A stretch of DNA of 64,000 nt, taken from assembly GCA_035559595.1 (NCBI GenBank), contig DATMBF010000020.1, positions 1-64,000 of the forward strand. The letters are read 5' to 3'. The notes beneath the pieces are model-generated. The model did no database searches. It was given only the letters and a program-made list of their open reading frames with translations, and was not told the DNA's origin. Below, one piece after another: positions 33,753 to 42,679 of the stretch. Each line of letters opens with the position of its first letter. Positions within the stretch are counted from its first letter, which is position 1. Origin of the DNA: DATMBF01 sp035559595 (GTDB lineage Bacteria; Bacteroidota; Ignavibacteria; UBA10030). The position numbers and the translations under genes were made by a program.

Positions 33753-34583
33753 ATGGCTAAAGTCATTGCGGTTGCAATTCCAAAAGGCGGCGTCGGAAAG
33801 ACAACGACGGCTGTAAACCTCGCCGCCACACTTGCCGTCTTCGAACAACGGACACTGTTGATCGATATCGATCCTTCCGGCGCGTGCAGTCTCTCTTTGG
33901 GATACACGCCGGAAAAAACGATAGGCGGTCTGTATGAGGTCTTCAACTTCACACATTCGATTTCTCAGGTGATTCACCGAACAGAGCTTGCATTCCTCGA
34001 TTTCATTCCAGCAAACATCCGCACTACGCAGATGGAGGAGCGTTTTTTGAAGCTGTCAGAAAACCGCACCATTCTTCGTAACTCGCTCCGCGGAATCCTT
34101 CCGCACTACGATTATATCATCATCGACTGTCCACCCTTCTTACGCGGACTAACGACGAATGCCCTCACGGCCGCTGAATCTGTCATCATCCCCATCAAAT
34201 CCGGTCACTTTTCGCTCGATGCCATCGAGAAACTCATGCGATACATCGATTGGATTCGAGAGGTGGCAAACAAAGAGCTGCAGGTCGAAGGCATCATACA
34301 AACGATGTATGAGCCGAAGACAAAGGTTACAGACATTACCGATCGCGAGTTGCAGCTTCGATTCCGCAAGCATCTCTTGAAGTCCGTAATCCACAAGAAC
34401 ACGCACCTCGTTGAGGCGGCTTTCTACGGAAAGCCCGCGATCCTCTTCAACGCAACCTCGAAGGGAACCGTGGGCTATGTCGACCTCGCCAAAGAGCTTC
34501 TCACGCGGCACGGCCGATTCACAGCTCCCTTAGAAGCCACCGGCCCCACAGAACCAACCGCAGGAGTCAATCAGGCGAGTTGA
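33753..34583 (+). CDS. ParA/Soj-type ATPase (orphan)
   Basis: 276 residues. Deviant Walker A KGGVGKTTTAVN at about residues 11-22, switch I LLIDIDPSG, Walker B DYIIIDCPPF and the late IQTMYEPKTKVT block typical of ParA/MinD ATPases that position cargo on the nucleoid or membrane. No parB or parS-like gene is adjacent. Its stop overlaps the TTG start of an M23 peptidase gene (TTGA), so the two are coupled; a role in localising envelope work is inferred, not shown. SD GGAG. Confidence 0.92.
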   Translation: MAKVIAVAIPKGGVGKTTTAVNLAATLAVFEQRTLLIDIDPSGACSLSLGYTPEKTIGGLYEVFNFTHSISQVIHRTELAFLDFIPANIRTTQMEERFLKLSENRTILRNSLRGILPHYDYIIIDCPPFLRGLTTNALTAAESVIIPIKSGHFSLDAIEKLMRYIDWIREVANKELQVEGIIQTMYEPKTKVTDITDRELQLRFRKHLLKSVIHKNTHLVEAAFYGKPAILFNATSKGTVGYVDLAKELLTRHGRFTAPLEATGPTEPTAGVNQAS

Positions 34584-36880
34584 GTACGCTGAGACACGGA
34601 TTTGTGCTTTTGGTGGCGTTGGCTTGGGGAGGAATGATCTTCCTGCCGCTAAGCATTACGTCAAAATCTGCCGACTCATCTGTTGAAGGGGATGAAGATC
34701 TTATCGAGCGGATCTACGCTCCCTTCGATTCCCTCGCGACCGATCCCACCGATTACATCTGGCCTACCGACGCAAGTCGGCTCATGACATCCGCTTTTGC
34801 AGACTTTCGGAAGACACACTTTCACGGCGGAATCGACATTTCCACACGCGGAACAAAAGGGTTCAAAGTGTTTGCGGCGCGCGATGGATATGTCGCTCGT
34901 GTTCGCGTCTCTCCGTACGGTTACGGCAAGATGCTCTTCATCCGGCATGCGGACGGTTTCTACACAACCTATGCCCATCTTCAGCGATTCAATGATGCTA
35001 TCGAAGAATATGTACGGTCGATCCAATATTCGAACCGTTCGTATCCACTGGACCTTCGGCTGGAATCCGATCTCTTTCCAGTGGCAAAAGGAGAACTCAT
35101 CGCCTACACTGGTGATACGGGGGTTGGACCCGCGCACCTCCATTTTGAGATTCGCGATCCCGATTTGAATCCGGTCAACCCCCTCCTTTTCCCTGTTTTT
35201 GCGGAAACGGTACAGGATGAAATTGCTCCTGTTTTCGAACGAATCGCCTTCTCACCGTTGACACATGAATCCATGGTTCAGTACGACTTCCAACCCTGGG
35301 CCGAGGAGGTGCGGCAGGTTAAGACCGGCGACTATCTTCTCCCGAGAGTGATGCACGTAAAGGGAATCGTTGGGATCAGTATAACGGCGTTCGACCGCAC
35401 CAACGGCTCGCGGCATCGGAAGGGTGTTTATGCCTTTGAGCTCTATATTGACAGCCTTCTCATTTTCTCGACACAACTCAATCGTATCCCCGACGCCCAC
35501 ACCAAACAGGTTTCTTTGCATTATGACTGGAGTCTGTGGTACGAAGGGAAGGGGCGGTTTCAAAAGCTCTATGTCGATCTTGGGAATCGCCTCCCCCTCT
35601 ATGGTCGCGGTCCAGAGGGAACAGGTGTTATCAACACAGATGTGCTCGGACAGGGAATGCATTCGCTGCGAGTCGTTGCCAAAGATCTCAAGGGCAATCA
35701 TTCCCAACTTCGCGCCACGTTTGTCGTCAGTCACCCGCCGGAGTTTGACCTTCGCTTGGGCGAGCGAACGCTCGTGGTGATACCCGGAAGCGAGCAGTCC
35801 ATACGTGCCTTGACGATCTCCACACAACGACCGGGTTCCAAGAAGTGGGATATCCGGAAATTCCTGACGTCAAGACTTACCTCAACCGATGAAGGATTTG
35901 AACTGCCGATTGATGAGCAACGACAGAATGTGGTACGAGTCGTCGCCGAATCCGAGGATGGCTCTCGTTCTCATCCACGCTTTTACTTCTCCAATCCCAA
36001 CAAGTCGAGCAACACGTCACTCGCAATCACCAAAGAGTTCTTTCGTGATTACCTCTATATCGCCGTGACATCACACCTTCCATTTACCCTCCGGCCCACC
36101 GTCTGGATCTCCACAGGCGAACGAAAGCACCTTGTGGATCTCAGTTCGATTGATGCCAACAGGTATGTCGGCACCGTCCCTCTAGCCCTCTTCGAACGCG
36201 GGCGGGCACGGATTGAGGCCAACGCCGATGTCAACGGCGTCGAGGTCTCAGCGTTCGACGAGTTCTCAATCTTTCCTATCTCGCCGGAAATCGGGGGAAC
36301 AGTCGTTGCAGGAGATGGTGAATTCACGCTTACCTTCCCACCGAACGGAACCTACCAACCCCTCTATTGCCGCGTTGAAAAGTCTGAGCATGGATATTCG
36401 GTTTATCCAAAGGATGTGGTGCTCAATCGTGGAGCAATTGTCGAATACCGTCCATCCATGGCCGTCGTTGCGGGCAGAACTGCGCTTTACTACAATGGTG
36501 ATGGGGGATGGGATTTACTGGACACATCAGACCCCAACGATCCCAACGTGCTCTATGGACGGGTGACGCGTTTCCTTGGAGACTTCGCAACGTTCACGGA
36601 TCTCAACGGCCCGTGGATATCGGATATTCGGATTCAGGCTTCCCGTCAGCGACTTAGTCTTCGCTTTCGCCTGTACGACAACCTTGCCGGCGTCGATCCC
36701 GACAGCCTTCGTGTGATGGTGAATGATCAATTCCTTATCACCGAGTATGATCCCTACAATCGCCGTGTGACATTCGATGAAAAGGTTTCTCTTGAGCCGG
36801 GATTGTATTTCTTGAATGTCGAAGCGTACGACAAAGTAGGGAATCGCTCGTTTGCTCAAAAGAGCTTCCGCATTTACTAA
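34580..36880 (+). CDS. Large M23 (LytM-type) metallopeptidase
   Basis: 766 residues from a TTG overlapping the ParA stop. An N-terminal signal or anchor (FVLLVALAWGGMIFLPLS), then a zinc M23 domain with HFHGGIDIS (His82, Asp86) and HLHFEI; all catalytic residues are present, so an active cell-wall endopeptidase is expected. The remaining 550 or so residues are beta-rich and Ig-like (ending GLYFLNVEAYDKVGNRSFA), with no recognised domain and far beyond normal M23 length. Likely periplasmic, acting on peptidoglycan cross-links. Confidence 0.9.
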   Translation: MSTLRHGFVLLVALAWGGMIFLPLSITSKSADSSVEGDEDLIERIYAPFDSLATDPTDYIWPTDASRLMTSAFADFRKTHFHGGIDISTRGTKGFKVFAARDGYVARVRVSPYGYGKMLFIRHADGFYTTYAHLQRFNDAIEEYVRSIQYSNRSYPLDLRLESDLFPVAKGELIAYTGDTGVGPAHLHFEIRDPDLNPVNPLLFPVFAETVQDEIAPVFERIAFSPLTHESMVQYDFQPWAEEVRQVKTGDYLLPRVMHVKGIVGISITAFDRTNGSRHRKGVYAFELYIDSLLIFSTQLNRIPDAHTKQVSLHYDWSLWYEGKGRFQKLYVDLGNRLPLYGRGPEGTGVINTDVLGQGMHSLRVVAKDLKGNHSQLRATFVVSHPPEFDLRLGERTLVVIPGSEQSIRALTISTQRPGSKKWDIRKFLTSRLTSTDEGFELPIDEQRQNVVRVVAESEDGSRSHPRFYFSNPNKSSNTSLAITKEFFRDYLYIAVTSHLPFTLRPTVWISTGERKHLVDLSSIDANRYVGTVPLALFERGRARIEANADVNGVEVSAFDEFSIFPISPEIGGTVVAGDGEFTLTFPPNGTYQPLYCRVEKSEHGYSVYPKDVVLNRGAIVEYRPSMAVVAGRTALYYNGDGGWDLLDTSDPNDPNVLYGRVTRFLGDFATFTDLNGPWISDIRIQASRQRLSLRFRLYDNLAGVDPDSLRVMVNDQFLITEYDPYNRRVTFDEKVSLEPGLYFLNVEAYDKVGNRSFAQKSFRIY

Positions 36881-36929
36881 TCCTCGTCACATCCTCTCTT
36901 TCATTCAAGCAAAAAGAATCGTATCATTC

Positions 36930-37015
36930 TTTGACACAGATTGCTGCAGATGAGAAGCAGATTCACGCTGGTGTGTTCCTCACAATCTGTGAGAATCACC
37001 GCAAATCAGCGTTAA
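36930..37015 (+). repeat. CACAGATT inverted repeat before the S9 peptidase gene
   Basis: CACAGATT (36935-36942) and AATCTGTG (36984-36991) form a perfect 8-bp inverted repeat, with a further CAGATTCACGCTG/AATCAGCGTTAA-like imperfect match around them. The frame of the downstream gene stays open through it, but the signal peptide begins only at 37033. It looks like a dispersed palindromic repeat rather than coding sequence. Confidence 0.45.
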
Positions 37016-37032
37016 CTATCCATTCAACCCTT

Positions 37033-39132
37033 ATGAAACCATTCATCGTCGGTTTCCTGATCTTTATGGCAACAATCGCTGCAGCGCAATCGAGTCATGA
37101 CATCGTAAAACCGCCGGTCGCAAAGCAGATTGCGAAAGTCGATACAATCCACGGCGACGTACGCATAGACAATTACTCCTGGCTGAGAGAGAAATCTAAT
37201 CCTGAGGTCATCTCCTACCTCGAAGCGGAGAATGCCTACACCGAGGCGATGATGAAGCCCACGGAGAATCTTCAGGAGACGATCTACAACGAAATCCTGA
37301 AGCGAACCAAACAGACCGACTTGAGCGTACCGTACAAGTTGGGCGAGTACTGGTACTATACACGCACGGAAGAGGGCAAACAGTATCCTCTCTACTGTCG
37401 CCGAAAAGGAAGTATGGAAGCGCCCGAGCAGATTGTGCTGGAGCTTAATGAGCTGGCAAAAGGACATAAGTTCCTTGGCCTCGGATCGTATCAGGTGAGT
37501 GATGACGGTAACCTGTTGGCGTATTCGCTTGACACGACCGGCTTCCGCCAATATCAGCTCTATTTCAAGGATTTGCGGAACGACACCCTGCTTCCCGATT
37601 CAATCGGGCAGGTCAACTCTGTCGTCTGGGCAGCGGACAACAAAACGCTTTTCTATGTCAAGGAAGACCATGCGAAGCGCCCGTTTCGTTTCTTCCGGCA
37701 TGTTTTGGGGCACAAGGATGATGAACTGCTCTATGAGGAGAAGGATGAGTTGTATCGCATCTGGACGTATCGCTCGGCCGACAAGAAGCTCATCTTCCTC
37801 ATGTCCGCAAGCTCGATCACCGATGAAGCGCGTTATGTCAGCGCCGAGCGCCCGATGGAGCCGCTCAAAGTGTTCCTTGAACGCGAAGTCGGACACGAGT
37901 ATTCCGTTGACCATCGCGAGGGGCTCTTTTATGTCGTAACGAACAAGAACGCCAAAAATTTCCGACTCGTCACGACTGCGATCGACAAACCAGAGCCGGA
38001 AAACTGGAGAGAGCTTCTCCCCCACCGTCCAACGGTGAAGCTTGAAGGAGTCGGACTTTTCAAGAACCACGCCGTCTTCTACGAGCGAGAGAACGCGCTG
38101 ATGAATCTCCGATTGTATGATTTTCGCACCGGTAAAACAAGCTCAATTAAGTTTCCCGAACCGGTGTATTCTGCATTCCCCAGCAATAATCCCGAGTACG
38201 ACACAAAGTTCTTCCGCTACTCGTACCAATCCTTCATCACTCCAAGCTCCGTTTTTGATTTCGATACACAGACTGGCAAAAGCATTCTCTTGAAGCAGAC
38301 AGAGGTGCTTGGCGGATATGATCCACGGCAGTTTCAATCTGAACGGGTCTGGGCAAAAGCCCAAGACGGGACGAAGATCCCCATCTCTCTCGTTTACAAA
38401 AAGGGAATCAAGAAGAATGGCAAGAGTCCTTTGCTCCTCTACGGTTACGGATCGTACGGTGCATCGATACCGGTCAGCTTTTCGATTCCGCGGTTGAGTA
38501 TGCTTGATCGGGGGGTAATATTCGCCCTGGCACACGTTCGAGGTGGTGGTGACTTGGGCGAGCAATGGCGGGAAGACGGAAAGATGATGAAGAAGAAAAA
38601 CACTTTCACGGATTTTATCGCCTGCGCCGAGCATCTGATTAAAGAACAGTACACATCCGCGGATCGTCTTGCAATTCAGGGCGGTAGCGCCGGTGGATTG
38701 CTCATCGGTGCCGTGCTCAACATGCGGCCGGATCTTTTCAAAGCCGCCCACCTCGCCGTTCCTTTTGTCGACGTGATCAACACGATGCTGGATGAGTCGC
38801 TTCCTCTAACCGTCGGAGAGTTCCTCGAGTGGGGAAATCCGAGAAAGAAAGAGGAGTACGAATACATGAAGTCGTACTGCCCCTACACCAATCTGAACGC
38901 GACGGCGTATCCAGACATCCTTGTAACGACTTCATTGAACGACAGTCAAGTGATGTATTGGGAACCGGCGAAATACGTCGCCAAGATGCGAACCTTGAAG
39001 ACCGATAACAACCTGCTTCTGCTCAAGACCAACCTGGGGGCCGGACATGGCGGAGCGTCCGGTCGCTATGACGCCTTCAAAGAGCAGGCATTCATCAATG
39101 CGTTCCTCCTGCACTCATTGGGAGTCCACTGA
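37033..39132 (+). CDS. Exported S9A oligopeptidase B-like protease
   Basis: 699 residues from the ATG that begins a signal peptide (FIVGFLIFMATIAAAQ). N-terminal beta-propeller part (IDNYSWLREKSNPEVISYLE is the usual S9A opening), then an alpha/beta-hydrolase domain with GYGSYGASIP, the nucleophile Ser in IQGGSAGGLL, an Asp in SLNDSQVMYWEP and the catalytic His in GAGHGGASG. It cleaves short peptides, usually after basic residues in the oligopeptidase B group. Periplasmic because of the signal. Confidence 0.94.
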   Translation: MKPFIVGFLIFMATIAAAQSSHDIVKPPVAKQIAKVDTIHGDVRIDNYSWLREKSNPEVISYLEAENAYTEAMMKPTENLQETIYNEILKRTKQTDLSVPYKLGEYWYYTRTEEGKQYPLYCRRKGSMEAPEQIVLELNELAKGHKFLGLGSYQVSDDGNLLAYSLDTTGFRQYQLYFKDLRNDTLLPDSIGQVNSVVWAADNKTLFYVKEDHAKRPFRFFRHVLGHKDDELLYEEKDELYRIWTYRSADKKLIFLMSASSITDEARYVSAERPMEPLKVFLEREVGHEYSVDHREGLFYVVTNKNAKNFRLVTTAIDKPEPENWRELLPHRPTVKLEGVGLFKNHAVFYERENALMNLRLYDFRTGKTSSIKFPEPVYSAFPSNNPEYDTKFFRYSYQSFITPSSVFDFDTQTGKSILLKQTEVLGGYDPRQFQSERVWAKAQDGTKIPISLVYKKGIKKNGKSPLLLYGYGSYGASIPVSFSIPRLSMLDRGVIFALAHVRGGGDLGEQWREDGKMMKKKNTFTDFIACAEHLIKEQYTSADRLAIQGGSAGGLLIGAVLNMRPDLFKAAHLAVPFVDVINTMLDESLPLTVGEFLEWGNPRKKEEYEYMKSYCPYTNLNATAYPDILVTTSLNDSQVMYWEPAKYVAKMRTLKTDNNLLLLKTNLGAGHGGASGRYDAFKEQAFINAFLLHSLGVH

Positions 39133-39317
39133 CACGTGCTCGCGGAGTGGAGGTACATTTTCGCGGATTCGGTTTTTGAGGCAAGAGAATCGAGCACAAA
39201 AAGTTGTTGTTCGTCGTTCGCACGTACGAACTCTCTGAACACACACATCGTACTTGCCAGCAATCATTTCGCTGTACGCATCTGTGTCTACCGTGCGCAT
39301 CAGCGTAAATCAACACT

Positions 39318-42050
39318 ATGAAGGAAATACCCAAAGCATACTCCCCCGCCGATGTTGAAGAAAAGTGGTATCACTACTGGGAATCCCGCAAGCTTTTCCA
39401 TGCGTCAGTGAATTTCCAAAAGAAACCATACACCATCGTCATCCCTCCTCCGAACGTGACCGGCAGCCTCACGATGGGTCACGTACTGAACAACACCATT
39501 CAGGACATTCTCATTCGCTGGAAGCGCATGCAGGGATTCGAGGCCTGTTGGATTCCCGGAACCGACCACGCCGGCATCGCAACGCAAAATGCCGTCGAGA
39601 AAGCGCTTGCACGAGAGGGGAAGAATCGTCACGAGCTCGGTCGGGAGAAATTCATTGAGCGCGTCTGGAGATGGAAAGAGGAGTACGGCGGCACGATCAT
39701 CAAGCAACTCCGAAAGCTTGGCGCATCGTGCGACTGGGATCGCGAACGGTTTACGATGGATGAGGGACTTTCAGACGCAGTGAAAGAAGTGTTTGTGAGG
39801 ATGTACGACAAGGGACTCATCTATCGCGGCAAGTACATCGTCAACTGGTGTCCCTTCCATCGCACAGCGTTGAGTGACGACGAAGTCGATCATGCAGAAA
39901 CCAAGGGTCATCTTTATCATATTCGATACAAGATCGAGGGTTTGAACGAGTATGCCGTAGTCGCAACGACGCGACCCGAGACGATGCTCGGCGACACAGC
40001 CATCGCCGTCAATCCAAAGGACCAACGCTATCAAAAGCTTGTTGGAAGAACGGCAATCCTGCCCTTGGTTGGCCGCCGGCTTCCAATCATTGCAGATGAC
40101 TACGTGGATTCCACGTTCGGTACCGGGATGGTGAAAGTCACACCCGCTCACGACCCCAACGATTTTCTGATGGGTCAGCGACACAATCTTGAGAAGGTCA
40201 ACATCTTCACCGAAGATGCCAAAATGAACGAGTCTGTGCCGAAGCAGTACGAAGGACTCGACCGCTTCGATTGCCGCAAGAGAATTGTGCAAGATCTGGA
40301 GAGGGAAGGATTCCTTGTCAAAACCGAACCGCACGCACACAGTGTCGGAACGTGTTATCGTTGCCATACGGTCATCGAGCCGTATCTTTCGGATCAATGG
40401 TTCGTACGGATGAAGCCGCTCGCGAAGTCGGCGTTGCGGGTCGTGCAGAACGGGAAGATCAAGTTCCACCCCGAGCGATGGGTGAAAGTCTACGACCACT
40501 GGATGAACAACATCCGCGATTGGTGTATTTCAAGACAGATCTGGTGGGGGCATCGCATCCCCGTCTATTACACCCCTGACGGGACATATACGGCCGCCAG
40601 AAGCGAAGAGGAAGCTCGCCAGAAGCTTGGTGTTGATGCGAAGACACCGCTTCGGCAAGATGAGGATGTGCTCGACACCTGGTTCTCTTCCTGGCTCTGG
40701 CCTTTCTCCACACTCGGCTGGCCGGAAGATACGGAAGACCTGCGCTATTTCAATCCGACCGATTCCCTCGTTACAGGTCCAGATATTATCTTCTTCTGGG
40801 TGGCGCGAATGATCATGGCCAATCTGGAGTTCATGAAGGGAATGCCAAACGCGCAAGGGAAACCGCGGCAAACAGACGACGAGTTGATCCCGTTTCGCGA
40901 TGTGTATTTTACGAGTATCATTCGCGACGCGCAGGGACGCAAGATGAGCAAGTCCCTCGGTAACTCACCCGATCCGCTTGACGTCATCAGAGACTATGGC
41001 GCCGACGCGCTGCGATTCACGATCGCATATCTTTCTCCATTAGGACAAGATGTTCTTTTCTCTGCTGAGAAGTGCGAGCTTGGGCGCAACTTCGCCAACA
41101 AGATCTGGAACGCCGGGAGATTCTTGTTGATGAACAAGCAGGAGTTGATGGTTCAAGGTTCAAGGTTCGAGAGTGGTAACGCAAACCTCCATCCCCAAAT
41201 CTCAAACCTCCATCTCGACCTGGCCGATCGATGGATCCTCTCCAGACTCCATCATGCCATCCGGGACTTCAACACGGCTCTCAACGAGTTCCATATCAAC
41301 GAGTCAACAAAAGTACTCTATGACTTTGTCTGGCATGATTTCTGCGACTGGTACGTCGAGATGGTCAAAACCAGACTGTACGGAGACGAACCGGCCGACG
41401 TGAAAACGATTGTGCTGCAGAGGGCTATCGGGATATTCGATCAAGCACTCAGAATGCTTCATCCCCATATGCCCTTTGTCACCGAGGAGCTCTGGCAACA
41501 TCTGGAAGAGCGAAACGGTCAGAGCATCATGCGGGCAGAATTCCCCATTGCCGACGAGAAGTGGATCGATCCAAAAACGGAGGAGGAGATGGCGTTCGTG
41601 CAGAGTGTTATTAACGCCGTGCGGAACATCCGCGGGGAGAACAACATTCCGCCTTCCAAGGAGATCGTCGTTCAGGTGCGTCCGGCGAACGATCAGCGAA
41701 AAGGGGTTATCGGAGCTTATGCGCGCTACCTTCAGAAACTTGCACGTGTCTCGACGATTGAGATCGTGGCAGCGGGATTTAAACCGAAGCTCTCCTCCAG
41801 CGCCGTTGTGGACGGCATCGAAATCTTTGTGCCGTTAGAAGGAATGATCGATGTGGCGGCGGAAAGACAACGTCTCAACAAGGAGATTGTTCGACTTCAG
41901 CAGCTTGTGGAAAGTATCGAACGAAAGTTAGCCAATCCCCAGTTTGTGGAGCGAGCACCGAAGGAAGTCGTGGAAAAGGAGAAGGAGAAGAAGGAAAGCT
42001 TCAAAGTGAGTTTAGAAAAGCTGCGCAGGAATTTGGAGCAGCTTGCGTAG
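39318..42050 (+). CDS. valS: Valyl-tRNA synthetase
   Basis: 910 residues. Class I synthetase with the HIGH-type motif in PNVTGSLTMGHVLNN, the editing (CP1) domain with TTRPETMLGDTAIAV, the KMSKS loop in GRKMSKSLGNSPDP, an anticodon domain (LADRWILSRLHH), and a C-terminal tRNA-binding coiled coil (LNKEIVRLQQLVESIERKL). It charges tRNA-Val and edits Thr. Between FLLMNKQE and LADRW sits an unusual insertion encoded by repeat-like DNA (41147-41214). Confidence 0.98.
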   Translation: MKEIPKAYSPADVEEKWYHYWESRKLFHASVNFQKKPYTIVIPPPNVTGSLTMGHVLNNTIQDILIRWKRMQGFEACWIPGTDHAGIATQNAVEKALAREGKNRHELGREKFIERVWRWKEEYGGTIIKQLRKLGASCDWDRERFTMDEGLSDAVKEVFVRMYDKGLIYRGKYIVNWCPFHRTALSDDEVDHAETKGHLYHIRYKIEGLNEYAVVATTRPETMLGDTAIAVNPKDQRYQKLVGRTAILPLVGRRLPIIADDYVDSTFGTGMVKVTPAHDPNDFLMGQRHNLEKVNIFTEDAKMNESVPKQYEGLDRFDCRKRIVQDLEREGFLVKTEPHAHSVGTCYRCHTVIEPYLSDQWFVRMKPLAKSALRVVQNGKIKFHPERWVKVYDHWMNNIRDWCISRQIWWGHRIPVYYTPDGTYTAARSEEEARQKLGVDAKTPLRQDEDVLDTWFSSWLWPFSTLGWPEDTEDLRYFNPTDSLVTGPDIIFFWVARMIMANLEFMKGMPNAQGKPRQTDDELIPFRDVYFTSIIRDAQGRKMSKSLGNSPDPLDVIRDYGADALRFTIAYLSPLGQDVLFSAEKCELGRNFANKIWNAGRFLLMNKQELMVQGSRFESGNANLHPQISNLHLDLADRWILSRLHHAIRDFNTALNEFHINESTKVLYDFVWHDFCDWYVEMVKTRLYGDEPADVKTIVLQRAIGIFDQALRMLHPHMPFVTEELWQHLEERNGQSIMRAEFPIADEKWIDPKTEEEMAFVQSVINAVRNIRGENNIPPSKEIVVQVRPANDQRKGVIGAYARYLQKLARVSTIEIVAAGFKPKLSSSAVVDGIEIFVPLEGMIDVAAERQRLNKEIVRLQQLVESIERKLANPQFVERAPKEVVEKEKEKKESFKVSLEKLRRNLEQLA
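41147..41214 (+). repeat. Repeat-like in-frame insertion within valS
   Basis: Tandem GGTTCAA units followed by GGTTCGAG, then AACCTCCATCCCC and CAAATCTCAAACCTCCATCTC. It translates to about 23 residues (LMVQGSRFESGNANLHPQIS...) in a variable-length linker of ValRS. GTTCAA-type units and the inverted GGTTTGAGATT string also occur at 24611-24676, so it seems to be a dispersed repeat accepted in frame. Confidence 0.55.
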
Positions 42051-42057
42051 CCCTCGA

Positions 42058-42432
42058 ATGCCCACCCGGTTCTCAAAGCCTATTCTCGCCACTCTTGAGC
42101 AAAGCAAGATCTTGGGAATCCGTGTCGGGAGCAATCATCGATTTATCGGCATCTGGGTTGTCGTTGTGGAGAGACGGGTCTTTGTGCGATCGTGGGCACT
42201 GAAGCCCGACGGCTGGTACAACACGTTGCTGAAAGAACCACAGGCAACAATCGATGTGAATGGTCGCAGGCTCAGGGTCCGATCGATCCGAACGAAGAGC
42301 GAGCGTTTGAAATCTGCCGTTGATGGTGCATACAAACGAAAGTACAATACACCGGGATCGTTTGCCTACGTTCGAGGTTTCTCCCGCCCAAAGCGAAGGA
42401 ACACGACATTGGAATTGGTACCGCTTTTATGA
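42058..42432 (+). CDS. DUF2255-like protein
   Basis: 124 residues from the ATG 7 bases after the valS stop. It has a split-barrel, nitroreductase-like DUF2255 pattern: RRVFVRSWALKPDGWYNTLL, QATIDVNGRRLRVR and AYKRKYNTPGSFAYVRGFS. These proteins may bind a flavin or deazaflavin; activity unknown. Probably on the valS transcript. Confidence 0.8.
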   Translation: MPTRFSKPILATLEQSKILGIRVGSNHRFIGIWVVVVERRVFVRSWALKPDGWYNTLLKEPQATIDVNGRRLRVRSIRTKSERLKSAVDGAYKRKYNTPGSFAYVRGFSRPKRRNTTLELVPLL

Positions 42433-42483
42433 ACTTCAAACGAGGAGCTATCACAGAAACACAACACTTAACTCAACTCTCTC

Positions 42484-42594
42484 GCCGACGTCCTGCGGCC
42501 AAAGCCTTCGGGCACCGAGCCGCACTTCGCGCTTAGGCCAACCTTACGAAGGAACAGCTTTTTGTTCGTCGGGCAGGCGGTCACGTTAATGAGG
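42484..42594 (+). repeat. Interspersed UUCG-hairpin repeat, copy B
   Basis: Counterpart of copy A at 31288-31394. TGCGGC (42494-42499) pairs with GCCGCA (42519-42524); inside is GCC-TTCG-GGC. The inner pair that is C-G here is U-G in copy A, so the stem is preserved despite a base change. It lies between the convergent ends of the DUF2255 and DUF885 genes. Confidence 0.7.
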
Positions 42595-42679
42595 ATTGTT
42601 GAGAGAAGTCCTAAAAAATAAAGGTGTCTCGCCAAATTCGTGGGGCAAAGGTCTAGACGACCGATCCATCAATCGCTCC

